A DNA stretch of 64,000 bases. Origin: Synechococcus sp. PCC 7502 (GTDB taxonomy: Bacteria > Cyanobacteriota > Cyanobacteriia > Pseudanabaenales > Pseudanabaenaceae). The stretch covers positions 3,006,394 to 3,070,393 of the forward strand of contig NC_019702.1 of NCBI RefSeq assembly GCF_000317085.1. The letters run 5' to 3'. Below are positions 56,198 to 64,000 of the stretch, piece by piece; position 1 is the first letter of the stretch; the number at the start of each line of letters is the position of its first letter. The notes beneath the pieces are model-generated. The model ran no database searches. It was not told the DNA's origin and saw nothing but the letters and a program-made list of their open reading frames with translations. The position numbers and the translations under genes are program-made.

Positions 56198-56209
56198 AAT
56201 TTACGTTTT

Positions 56210-56800
56210 TTATGCCTTATAGTTTACCTTCTGAGTCTGGACTTTTTCTAACTTTTGCTGAAGATCGAAATCCTCAGGGTCTTGCGAAATTTTGAACTTT
56301 AAGTAGTCAATAATTAAATCTAGAGTATTACAGGCTCTTTTATCTAAAAAATCTGTCAGTTCTTGATTAAGTTCGGAGTCTTCAGGACCGTTAGTGATTT
56401 CTTGTTCTAAGTGGGCAATGATTAAATCAAGGGTTTTACGTTCTGATACTTTAATCTTAAGGAAAGTAGCGATCGCCTGCATAATTTTGTCCATATCTAC
56501 CAATTCTGCCCAGTCATAGGAAATAGATATAGATTGATTATTAGCCAATAATAGACTAATCCAAACCATCATGTATGTGGAAACTTCAAAATCATTATCG
56601 ACAACCAGATGTAATTCCTGAATGTCTGATAAAGCGATCTGAGTTTTAGTAAAAAGGTTGTGATTAATAGTTAAAGTATTTTGGGACTTGTCAAACTTGA
56701 ATGTACGCCCCACTACAGTCAATAATACCGATGACCATAGATTGGTGGGAAGGCGATCGCAAATTACTAACTGAGTCTGATCCTGCTGAAAAATATACAT
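56210..56800 (-). CDS. Hypothetical protein with two repeated helical motifs
   Basis: A 196-residue protein I do not recognise. The N-terminal half is beta-like (LVICDRLPTNLWSSVLLTVV, LHLVVDNDFEVSTYMMVWIS). The C-terminal half has two related motifs: TLDLIIAHLEQEITNGPED (about 123-141) and TLDLIIDYLKFKISQDPED (about 157-175), so the helical segment was duplicated. It sits 16 bp after the FAD oxidoreductase gene in the same operon, with no homology cue to function. Confidence 0.6.
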   Translation of the reverse strand: MYIFQQDQTQLVICDRLPTNLWSSVLLTVVGRTFKFDKSQNTLTINHNLFTKTQIALSDIQELHLVVDNDFEVSTYMMVWISLLLANNQSISISYDWAELVDMDKIMQAIATFLKIKVSERKTLDLIIAHLEQEITNGPEDSELNQELTDFLDKRACNTLDLIIDYLKFKISQDPEDFDLQQKLEKVQTQKVNYKA

Positions 56801-56816
56801 ACGACAAAGAACATAA

Positions 56817-57944
56817 TTAAGTTTTTAATTGTTGCTTTTGCCAAGGTAAGTCACTGGTTCCCTCTAAGATTAAGTCTTTAACAATTTGAGCCGTAACTGG
56901 TGCCATGAGTACGCCATTGCGAAAATGCCCCGTGGCAACTAAGGTGTTTTTGAGATTGGGAATAAAGCCAATGATCGGTGAACCTTGGAATTTAGGTCGA
57001 GGGCGATCACCTGCCCAAGTTGATAATATTTTAGCCTTAGCAAAAGCGGGACAAAAACCTATAGCTTGCTCTAATAGTAAATCTACATTCTCAGCCCTTG
57101 GTAAAACCTCATAATCAAATTCGACCGTGGCACCGATCAGATATTGATCATTCCCCGCGGGGACAATATTCACATCTTCACAGTGAAGTACACTTTTTAA
57201 ATCAGTTTGCCAATTAGTTTTTAGTTCGGCTGGGGGTAAATAAACTTGAATTGCCTGTCCTCCCACGGGAAAAAGTACATCGGGTTTAGTTTTAGATTTA
57301 AGAACTTGTTGAATTAATGGACTAGAACCTAATCCTGCAGCAAGAATCACCCAGTCAGGAGCCAATTGATCCAACTCATTCAAGTTATGAACAGGGTGAT
57401 CGCATTTAAACTCAACGCCATTTAATTTAGCGGCGGTAACTAATGCTTGAAGCAGAATATGAGGATTAACTGATCGATCATCAAAGCTATGTAAGCCTAC
57501 TTTTGCCTGAAATTGGGGATATTGCGATCGCAAACGACTTCCATCTATCCACTCCATCCGAAATCCTTGAGATGCTCTAAGGGCAATTAAAGCCTTCCAC
57601 TTATCCTCCAGATCACCTTCCAGATTATTGATCAGCATAAAAATGCCGTGGCGATTATAGGGAATATCAATCCCAGTTTTTGCCTCTAATTCTGGGACTA
57701 AGCTTTCATACCTGCGCAAACTAGTTAAACGTAAATTTGTTAAAGCCCCATTGTGATTAGTAGTGATACTACAGGCTGCCATCATGACTCCTAAAGCAGA
57801 TTTGGTCGAACCCTGACCCACTTCAGATTGAGCTTCCAAAACAGTAATGTTTAAATTAGCAATTCCTAACTTAGAAACTTGACTGAGTTCATAGGCGATC
57901 GCTGCACCGATAATACCAGCCCCAACGATAATAATTTTGATCAT
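56817..57944 (-). CDS. FAD-dependent glycine/D-amino acid oxidase-type oxidoreductase
   Basis: A 375-residue flavoprotein of the DAO family. The dinucleotide-binding motif IIIVGAGIIGAAIAYEL at residues 4-20 is followed by LEAQSEVGQGSTKSALGVM; the FAD-end motif GVLMAPVTAQIVKDLI is near 350. It oxidises an amine of glycine or D-amino acid type; ThiO, which feeds thiazole synthesis, is one possibility but not shown. The start is one TSD before the MITE inserted at 57950-58075, so its original upstream region has been displaced from rne. Confidence 0.85.
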   Translation of the reverse strand: MIKIIIVGAGIIGAAIAYELSQVSKLGIANLNITVLEAQSEVGQGSTKSALGVMMAACSITTNHNGALTNLRLTSLRRYESLVPELEAKTGIDIPYNRHGIFMLINNLEGDLEDKWKALIALRASQGFRMEWIDGSRLRSQYPQFQAKVGLHSFDDRSVNPHILLQALVTAAKLNGVEFKCDHPVHNLNELDQLAPDWVILAAGLGSSPLIQQVLKSKTKPDVLFPVGGQAIQVYLPPAELKTNWQTDLKSVLHCEDVNIVPAGNDQYLIGATVEFDYEVLPRAENVDLLLEQAIGFCPAFAKAKILSTWAGDRPRPKFQGSPIIGFIPNLKNTLVATGHFRNGVLMAPVTAQIVKDLILEGTSDLPWQKQQLKT

Positions 57945-57949
57945 ACTTA

Positions 57950-58075
57950 TAGTACTTACGCAGTATAAAAGAAAAATCTAGGTTTAATAGGGGTTTGGGG
58001 CTTTACCCCAATTGAGGGCGTAGCCCTCAAACTCCCTTCCATTAGTACTTTGCAAATTTGAGTGCGTAAGTCCTA
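57950..58075. mobile_element. 126-bp MITE with terminal inverted repeats and 5-bp target duplications
   Basis: The element begins TAGTACTTACGCA (57950-57962) and ends TGCGTAAGTCCTA (58063-58075), inverted repeats matching at 12 of 13 positions. It is flanked by ACTTA at 57945-57949 and 58076-58080, a target duplication. It contains the twin-hairpin repeat (57995-58030) and encodes nothing. The insertion is between the stop of a small gene and the start of the FAD oxidoreductase gene on the minus strand. Confidence 0.85.
57995..58030. repeat. Twin-hairpin repeat, copy inside the MITE
   Basis: TTGGGG-CTTTA-CCCCAA (57995-58011) and TTGAGGGC-GTA-GCCCTCAA (58012-58030) are two perfect hairpins back to back. 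The arrangement equals that at 10929-10962 though stem bases differ, as expected when the structure is what is conserved. Confidence 0.75.
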
Positions 58076-58077
58076 AC

Positions 58078-58359
58078 TTAATTAGATTGCCAGATTACAT
58101 CTCGCCATTGGAGCAAAAACTCAGCAATTTTTAAAGCTTGAGACTGATTAAAAAACGGCAAACCCATCCTTTCAATTACCATCCACTCCATGTATACGAG
58201 GATTTCTGATATTTTACCCGCCTTAGTACGGACAAAGAGTTCGGGGATGTATCCTTTGTATTCATCTCGTGCTTCGGGATGCCAAGCAATACCAATTGGA
58301 TCCCAGAGGTAATGTACGACTTCATCTATGACAATCATTAGCTCTTGATCTTTATCCAT
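58078..58359 (-). CDS. Hypothetical protein of the DUF1871-like type
   Basis: A 93-residue acidic protein with VVHYLWDPIGIAWHPEARDE and a KGYIPELF segment, a layout seen in small bacterial proteins with a W-D-P-x-G...DEY motif (DUF1871-like). Function unknown; a few relatives are annotated as immunity-like proteins, which is weak. It starts two bases after rne and its stop codon TAA overlaps the right target duplication of the MITE. The pairing with rne suggests cotranscription. Confidence 0.6.
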   Translation of the reverse strand: MDKDQELMIVIDEVVHYLWDPIGIAWHPEARDEYKGYIPELFVRTKAGKISEILVYMEWMVIERMGLPFFNQSQALKIAEFLLQWRDVIWQSN

Positions 58360-58361
58360 AA

Positions 58362-60518
58362 CTAGGATCGAGTACGCTTACGCCGTGATGCAGCAGGGGA
58401 CTGAATTTTAACTTCCGCAATTTCCTCTTGATCATTTTCTGGCTTATTTTCCAGATTTTCTTCGACAACTTCAATGGGCTTTTGAATTACTGAATCTGTC
58501 ACATCTATAGGCTCTAAATCCACAGGTTCTAAATCCAGATTTGGAGTGAACTTAGTTTCTGATTCGGATTGGGATTCAGTTAATATCCGTTTTTCGGTTT
58601 TTGTCGGTTTTGCAGGTTTATCTGTAGATTTATTAAATGCGATCGCTTCCTCAATTTCAAACTTGGGCGTGTAGCTATCAGATACAATATTAGTCTCAGG
58701 CAGATCCGCAGGTGCTTCTACCATAGGCGTATTTCTGACGACAGTACCAGGTAAAGCTACCGACACGATCGCCGATTTTGTATCTTTAATTTCCCGATTG
58801 ATCAAGACTAAAGGTGAAATTCCCATGAGGGCATAGACTTCCTGTTCCTCGGTTGTCATTTCCACGGTGATCAGTTCTGGTGCCTCTAGCTTTGGACGTG
58901 GTACTGCCCGTTTGACTTTTTCAGAGATTACTTCGACCACAGGGTCAACTTCGACTTCACTGACTACAGGAATAGCAGGCAGTTTAAGTTCCTTAGGCTC
59001 AGAGCGCTTGGGTTTTTCTCTGCTTTCTCTAACTAGTTCTCGTACTTGATCTCTACCTTGATCTATGGCAGTAGAGTTGCGATCATTACCATTGCGTTCA
59101 TTATCACGCGATCGCCGCCGCCGTCTAGAGCCATTGCGATCGTTATAGCTAGGATGGCTGATTAAATTAGCTTCCGTACCTCCACTTAAGTCTGAAAAAG
59201 TATCATCACTACTCGCATCTAAATCAAGCTTAGTCGAAATCCGTAAGTCCCTAGGTAATGCTTCGGCGGACTGTAAAGCACTTTCACCTGGCAAGTGAAC
59301 CAAATGTCCTAAACCGTTACAGGTGGGACAAGGGCGACCAAATAGCTCATAGATACTTTGTCCTTGGCGTTTGCGGGTTAACTCCACTAAGCCTAATTCA
59401 GTAAGTTGGGCAATTTGGGGACGAGATTTATCTGACTGTAATGCCTTGGTAAATTCCTGCAGTAGTTGCATTTGATCACGGCGATTATCCATGTCGATAA
59501 AATCAACCACAATTACACCCGCAATATTGCGTAACCGCAGTTGTCGAGCTACTTCTACCGCAGCCTCACAATTTGTCCATAGTACGGTTTCACGGGAAGT
59601 TTGAGATTGCGTAAATGAACCAGAGTTAACATCAATGACAGTTAAAGCCTCAGTCGGCGCAATGATAATATATCCACCCGAAGGTAAATCTACCCTTGGG
59701 CGTAGGGATTCACGGATAGCGGCATTAACCCGAAAGTACTCCAAAATAGAAGTTCGTTCCTTATGTAGGTCGATCGCAATACTGGCAGGAATATTGCCAT
59801 CTGCCCAACTAAGTAAATGCTGCTTAACCCGTTTTAGCCCTTCGTTGGTATCAGTAACAATGCGATTAACATCATCGGAATAGGTATCCCGTAGTACCTT
59901 TTGAATAAAATCATTATCCCGATTTAATAAATTAGGATGACGGGTGGTATTTGCTTCCTGTTGAATGGCTTCCCATTGTTTTTGCAAGTTACCCAAGTCT
60001 TCAATAATCATTTCTTCAGGCATATCCTCTGCCTCGGTGCGGATTAATAAACCCATACCCGATGGCTTAGTTAAAATTCCCAAGGCTCTTAGTCGATTAC
60101 GTTCCGCCTCGTTTTTTATGCGCTTAGATAGGCTAACCCCACGACCAAAAGGCATTAACACCACATACCGACCAGGCATGGAGATATTACCCGTTAGCCT
60201 TGGACCTTTGTTCCCCGTTGGCTCTTTCATCACCTGAACTAGTACTCTTTGTTTGGGAGTCAGTAGTTCACTAATTGAGCCACCCGATCGCCTAAGTTTT
60301 AATGGTCCTAAATCGGTAATATGAATAAATCCGTTGCGATCGCCATCCCCAATATTGACAAATGCAGCATCAATACTGACAAGGATATTTTCGACAACTC
60401 CCATGTATATATCACCGACTTGATGGGTACCTGTGGCTACAATAATCTCTTCAATCCGATCTTCACTAAATACAGCAGCCGTTCTGTACTGCTCCGCAAT
60501 AATAATTTGCTTGGGCAT
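58362..60518 (-). CDS. rne: Ribonuclease E/G
   Basis: A cyanobacterial RNase E of 718 residues that starts RNA decay and processing. The S1 domain (VGDIYMGVVENILVSIDAAF) is near 35-54; the 5'-sensor and DNase-like core includes VIDVNSGSFTQSQT and VVDFIDMDNRRDQM with the catalytic Asp residues; CPTCNGLGHL is the zinc link. The C-terminal 300 residues are a low-complexity linker with an Arg-rich segment (RRRRRSRDNERN) and end SRRKRTRS, a typical cyanobacterial PNPase-binding tail. It has a 500-bp upstream region shared with a divergent gene. Confidence 0.97.
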   Translation of the reverse strand: MPKQIIIAEQYRTAAVFSEDRIEEIIVATGTHQVGDIYMGVVENILVSIDAAFVNIGDGDRNGFIHITDLGPLKLRRSGGSISELLTPKQRVLVQVMKEPTGNKGPRLTGNISMPGRYVVLMPFGRGVSLSKRIKNEAERNRLRALGILTKPSGMGLLIRTEAEDMPEEMIIEDLGNLQKQWEAIQQEANTTRHPNLLNRDNDFIQKVLRDTYSDDVNRIVTDTNEGLKRVKQHLLSWADGNIPASIAIDLHKERTSILEYFRVNAAIRESLRPRVDLPSGGYIIIAPTEALTVIDVNSGSFTQSQTSRETVLWTNCEAAVEVARQLRLRNIAGVIVVDFIDMDNRRDQMQLLQEFTKALQSDKSRPQIAQLTELGLVELTRKRQGQSIYELFGRPCPTCNGLGHLVHLPGESALQSAEALPRDLRISTKLDLDASSDDTFSDLSGGTEANLISHPSYNDRNGSRRRRRSRDNERNGNDRNSTAIDQGRDQVRELVRESREKPKRSEPKELKLPAIPVVSEVEVDPVVEVISEKVKRAVPRPKLEAPELITVEMTTEEQEVYALMGISPLVLINREIKDTKSAIVSVALPGTVVRNTPMVEAPADLPETNIVSDSYTPKFEIEEAIAFNKSTDKPAKPTKTEKRILTESQSESETKFTPNLDLEPVDLEPIDVTDSVIQKPIEVVEENLENKPENDQEEIAEVKIQSPAASRRKRTRS

Positions 60519-61020
60519 CCAAGTTCCTCAAATGTTTTTAAACAGGTTTTGATTAATCCAAAAAGCCTAAGAATATAGCTAGATACTTTTTAAACTAGAT
60601 ACCCTTTAAAGTAGAAAAATATCCAGAAAAAATATCTAGTTGATTAAAAACTACCCATGCAGGTCTATACATCTGTAACATCTTCAGCTTCTAGGACTAA
60701 ATACTTAGAAGATAGCTGTGTTAAAGGAGTATGTGGAAAGCTCTGCTGTGTTTGGCAAAACTGATACTCAAGATGCTAGTGACTTATAGTAAGGTGCTTG
60801 GGCACAATTTGGGAAATTTCCAATTAGACAAGCGCAATCTAATTCTTAGACCGAATGCTTAATTTATGAACAAACAATTAACATCACTGAGCTTTTGTTT
60901 GGTTAGCACTCTTAGGAAATATTATATCCTAATATCCTAGGATTTGACTATCACTGATTTTTTTAGATGTGGTGATGACTAGATTTCCGATAATATAGTT
61001 GTGCAAGTTCTAGCTAAATT
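60519..61020. other. Divergent intergenic region upstream of rne, possible long leader
   Basis: These 502 AT-rich bases lie between rne (minus) and the histidine phosphatase gene (plus). A long rne leader would allow autoregulation, as in other bacteria. A frame of 43 codons from 60731 (MWKALLCLAKLILK start, TAA at 60860-60862) has an AAAGGAGT too close to its ATG (one base) and no family pattern, so I do not call it a gene. Confidence 0.5.
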
Positions 61021-62382
61021 TTGGAGTTTTATCTGATTACTCGTGTTATTTTAGTCCGTCATGGAGAAAGTACTTCTAATAGTGCTGGAATGGTGCAAGG
61101 TCGTGGCAATAGTGATCGGCCCGATTTACAACCACCACTAACTCAGAAGGGACAACAACAGGCAAAACTAGCTGGGCTAGCTTTGGCAAACTTAGCTATA
61201 GATACGGCTTATTGTAGCCCCCTTGTCAGGGCTAATCAAACAGCAAACTTGATCTTAGAAAATAGATCAATCAACTTAAATACTCACGAAAATCTACGGG
61301 AAATTAATTTACCGCAATGGGAAGGTCTAACCTTTGGTGAGGTGCGATCGCAATATCCCGAACAATACAATAATTGGCACCATGCCCCAGAGCAGCTAGA
61401 GATGTCCCGACCAACGGGGGAGAAATTTTATCCTGTTTTAGATTTATTTGAGCAGGCACAATCAGTCTGGGCGGAAATTTTACCTAAACATGATGGGCAG
61501 ACAGTTTTACTTGTGGCACATAGCGGTATTAATCGAGCTTTAATTGCCTCCGCCTTGGGCATCGCCCCATCCCGTTACCATTATCTGCATCAATCTAACT
61601 GTGGTATTAGTATTTTGAATTTTAGGCAATCAGGCGAGACCTATACTGCCCAATTAGAGTCTTTAAATTTAGTTAGTCATTTACAAGCGATCAGTGGCGA
61701 TGTTTTACCCCCGACCAAAAAAGATCATGCTGGTATTAGATTGTTATTAGTTCGTCATGGTGAAACCAACTGGAATCGAGATCAACGCTTTCAAGGACAA
61801 ATTGATATTCCCTTAAATACTACAGGCGAGCAACAGGCACAAAAAGCCGCCGACTTTCTAGCACAGGTAAAAATTAATCAAGCCTTTAGTAGTTCGATGT
61901 TGCGTCCGAAACAAACTGCCGAGATTATCCTCACTAAACATCCCCACCTTTCCCTACAGTTAACCGATTTACTCAAAGAAATTTCCCACGGCAAATGGGA
62001 GGGCAAATTAGAAACAGAAATTGAAGCCGAGTTTCCCGGAGAGTTACAAAGATGGCAAAGTACACCTGAATCTGTGCAAATGCCTGAAGGTGAAAACTTA
62101 AATGATGTATGGGCAAGGGTAAAAATAGCTTGGCAACAAATTATTGATGCTGTACCCCAGGGAGAAACGGCAATGGTGGTCGCCCATGATGCGGTCAATA
62201 AGGCAATTCTTTGTCAGTTATTTAATCTAAGTCCTGCTAGTTTTTGGGCATTTAAGCAGGGTAATGGGGCAGTATCAGTGATTGATTACCCCCATGGAGA
62301 TGTGCCAGTCCTGCAATCTATGAATATTACTACCCATTTATCTAATAGTGTCTTGGATAGTACAGCCGCAGGAGCTTTATAG
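61021..62382 (+). CDS. Double-domain histidine phosphatase (phosphoglycerate mutase-like)
   Basis: The 453-residue protein has two tandem phosphoglycerate-mutase-type domains. Each has the phospho-His RHG motif: LVRHGESTSN near 12-21 and LVRHGETNWN near 242-251, each followed by an active-site helix and a VVAHD or VAHSG His pair. Such proteins in cyanobacteria are annotated as phosphatases acting on small phosphate esters or proteins. No ATG lies before the first motif: the frame opens at a TTG at 61021, with GGAG at 61023-61026 in front of CTG at 61033 or ATT at 61036. The start codon is therefore uncertain. Confidence 0.88.
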   Translation: MEFYLITRVILVRHGESTSNSAGMVQGRGNSDRPDLQPPLTQKGQQQAKLAGLALANLAIDTAYCSPLVRANQTANLILENRSINLNTHENLREINLPQWEGLTFGEVRSQYPEQYNNWHHAPEQLEMSRPTGEKFYPVLDLFEQAQSVWAEILPKHDGQTVLLVAHSGINRALIASALGIAPSRYHYLHQSNCGISILNFRQSGETYTAQLESLNLVSHLQAISGDVLPPTKKDHAGIRLLLVRHGETNWNRDQRFQGQIDIPLNTTGEQQAQKAADFLAQVKINQAFSSSMLRPKQTAEIILTKHPHLSLQLTDLLKEISHGKWEGKLETEIEAEFPGELQRWQSTPESVQMPEGENLNDVWARVKIAWQQIIDAVPQGETAMVVAHDAVNKAILCQLFNLSPASFWAFKQGNGAVSVIDYPHGDVPVLQSMNITTHLSNSVLDSTAAGAL

Positions 62383-62519
62383 GTTATTGACATGGCAACT
62401 CTAGGCTGATAATGCGAGACTACGCACACTCAGAACTTGATTGAGGATATTAAGTATGTTTTCATCGGTAATAATGGCACTACCAAATACCGATAGATTG
62501 AATTATAGAGACAGTATAT

Positions 62520-64000
62520 TTATCTGGCTTGTAAAGCAATTTTGGCTTCCTCTCGATCATCAAAATGGATTTTCTCAGTACCAATAATTTGATAATCTTC
62601 ATGTCCTTTACCTGCTATTAAAACTGTATCTCCAGCCTCTGCTTTGGCGATCGCTTCTTTAATACAAATTCTCCGATCTATTTCTACCTTCGCATTTACC
62701 TGTTCAGGAACTCCCTTAAGAATATCTTGAAGAATCAATTCGGCATTTTCAGTGCGAGGATTATCGGAAGTGATATAAACCCGATCCGCTAACCGTGCGG
62801 CAATTTCTCCCATAATTGGTCTTTTTGTCCGATCACGATCGCCGCCACAACCGAACACACAAATCAATTCTCTTTTTGTAAATGGACGCATTGCCTTCAG
62901 TAAATTCTCTAGGCTATCGGGAGTATGGGCATAGTCCACAACCACCGTAATATCTTGATCTTCACTAATTTGCACTTGCTCGACTCGACCTGGCACACTC
63001 TTAAATTTGGGTAATCTCTCCACTATTTCTCTTAAGCTAATACCTAATTCTACAGCCGTAGCGATCGCTGCTAGGACATTAGCTAAATTAAAACTACCCA
63101 CTAAAGGCGAACTAAACGCTATGGCACCAAGGGGTGTATGTAAAGTCGCAGTTACACCATTAGAACTATAGGTAAGATTATCAGTGAAAAAATCCGCCTC
63201 AGAATTAGTTAAGCTGTATGTCCATACGGGTTGTTTACGAGATCGACAATCTGCTATTAACCGCACACCATAGGCATCATCGAGGTTAATAACTGCTTTC
63301 CCTTTCAGATAATCGGGAGTGAATAATAAAGCCTTCGCTTGAAAATAATCTTCTAAATTCAGATGATAATCTAAATGATCTTGAGTGAGATTAGTAAAAA
63401 CCGATACGCCAAAGGGACAAGTCCATACCCGCCGTTGAGCCAAAGCATGGGAACTAACTTCCATTACCATCACTTCTTGATTTTGATCCACAGCCTGCTT
63501 AAATTGTGCCTGTAAATCTACAGCAAAGGGCGTAGTGTGAGTAGAAATATGTTCGTAGCCTTGCCAACGGGTATAGAGAGTTCCCATTAAACCAGTGGCA
63601 TATTTATCTTTTAGTAAAAATTCAATGAGGTGAGTAGTCGTAGTTTTCCCGTTTGTTCCAGTTACACCTACTAATTTCAGTTTTTGGACTGGATGATCAT
63701 AAAAACTAGCAGCAATCTCAGCACAGGCAGTAATAACATCGGGAACGGCGATAACTTGAGGATGGGGTTCTAAGTTACTAGAGCGATCGATAATGGCAGC
63801 GATCGCTCCGTTTGCTAATGCTTGGGATACATATTGACTACCATCTGCCTTACTTCCGATCATGGCAATAAATAAATCCCCTGCTTGAACAATGCGCGAA
63901 TCAGTAACTATTCTCAGGATCAGGTCGTTATCATAACTGGAATTTTGAACTTGATTTTTATATCCTGCTCCACTTAAAAGTTCTGATAATGGAACTCCAT
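62520..64000 (-). CDS. murE: UDP-MurNAc-tripeptide synthetase MurE (partial)
   Basis: MurE adds meso-diaminopimelate to UDP-MurNAc-L-Ala-D-Glu in the cytosol. The reading extends to the right edge of the window, so the first few residues are missing (visible from GVPLSELLSGAG). It has the ATP-binding VGVTGTNGKTTTTHLIEFLL, VMEVSSHALAQRRV and CGGDRDRTKRPIMG, and the DNPRTE motif that selects diaminopimelate. A start at MIGSKADGSQ (63863) would drop the conserved N-terminal domain and is unlikely. It is convergent to the histidine phosphatase gene across 137 bp. Confidence 0.95.
   Translation of the reverse strand, partial: GVPLSELLSGAGYKNQVQNSSYDNDLILRIVTDSRIVQAGDLFIAMIGSKADGSQYVSQALANGAIAAIIDRSSNLEPHPQVIAVPDVITACAEIAASFYDHPVQKLKLVGVTGTNGKTTTTHLIEFLLKDKYATGLMGTLYTRWQGYEHISTHTTPFAVDLQAQFKQAVDQNQEVMVMEVSSHALAQRRVWTCPFGVSVFTNLTQDHLDYHLNLEDYFQAKALLFTPDYLKGKAVINLDDAYGVRLIADCRSRKQPVWTYSLTNSEADFFTDNLTYSSNGVTATLHTPLGAIAFSSPLVGSFNLANVLAAIATAVELGISLREIVERLPKFKSVPGRVEQVQISEDQDITVVVDYAHTPDSLENLLKAMRPFTKRELICVFGCGGDRDRTKRPIMGEIAARLADRVYITSDNPRTENAELILQDILKGVPEQVNAKVEIDRRICIKEAIAKAEAGDTVLIAGKGHEDYQIIGTEKIHFDDREEAKIALQAR

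Noticed and set aside
60731-60862. 43-codon frame in the rne leader region
   Set aside because: Its purine-rich site is one base from the ATG, the product has no family pattern, and the region is likely regulatory.

Overview
The window is a cyanobacterial chromosome segment of roughly 40% GC. Cyanobacterial origin is shown by the octamer GCGATCGC (HIP1; for example 1480-1487 and 2952-2959) scattered through most genes, by the photosystem II subunit gene psb30, by a slr1796-like photosystem I accumulation factor, by cyanobacteria-restricted families (DUF3318, DUF3120, DUF4330, DUF1517-like) and by a cyanobacterial-type RNase E. A Pseudanabaena-like lineage is my guess from gene content and repeat style; it is not proven.

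Layout. 1-7552: housekeeping genes (agmatine deiminase fragment, surE, an Hsp70-like ATPase, a Zur-type regulator followed by an orphan gvpG-like gene, sufB, DUF4330, ahcY). 7642-18747: a surface-polysaccharide locus with a Wzm/Wzt-type ABC exporter, a decayed IS5-like element, a 590-bp repeat-rich gap, four glycosyltransferases, an acyltransferase and two Gfo/Idh/MocA oxidoreductases. 18840-19374: the decayed tail of a hybrid CheA-type kinase. 19441-32661: galT, a livH-type permease, tilS, a P-loop-less adenosyltransferase-like protein, rpsB-tsf, a SUI1-type factor, amt, csaB, ccdA and a PH-domain protein. 32892-42158: dnaB, an arrestin-like pair with an SLC13-type transporter, psb30, two tandem FHA-cyclases, DUF3120 and a response regulator. 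42239-46306: a large hybrid histidine kinase and a secreted protein. 46300-54131: an NRPS-like A-T-R enzyme followed, against the coordinate direction, by STAS, glgX, STAS and an AGE-family epimerase. 54523-64000: folE, the slr1796-like gene, small hypothetical genes, an FAD oxidoreductase, rne, a double-domain histidine phosphatase and the start of murE.

How the parts work together. The exporter, glycosyltransferases, acyltransferase and oxidoreductases look like one pathway for making and exporting a decorated surface glycan; csaB may pyruvylate a surface polymer. The STAS/glgX/STAS/epimerase block resembles, from memory, the Synechocystis icfG cluster that links partner-switching phosphorylation to carbon metabolism, but the phosphatase and kinase are not in this window and the epimerase is broken by a 14-bp tandem duplication. 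The hybrid kinase and single-domain regulator form a two-component pair. The two FHA-cyclases point to nucleotide signalling.

Mobile and decaying DNA is the liveliest part: a 126-bp MITE with 5-bp target duplications splits an rne-headed operon at a two-base junction, an IS transposase has two compensating frameshifts, and a family of twin-hairpin repeats is scattered in intergenic DNA. I do not see a clearly new defence or mobile system. The best candidates for undescribed biology are the arrestin-like/transporter operon, the NRPS-like gene attached to the icfG-type block, and the tandem FHA-cyclases.
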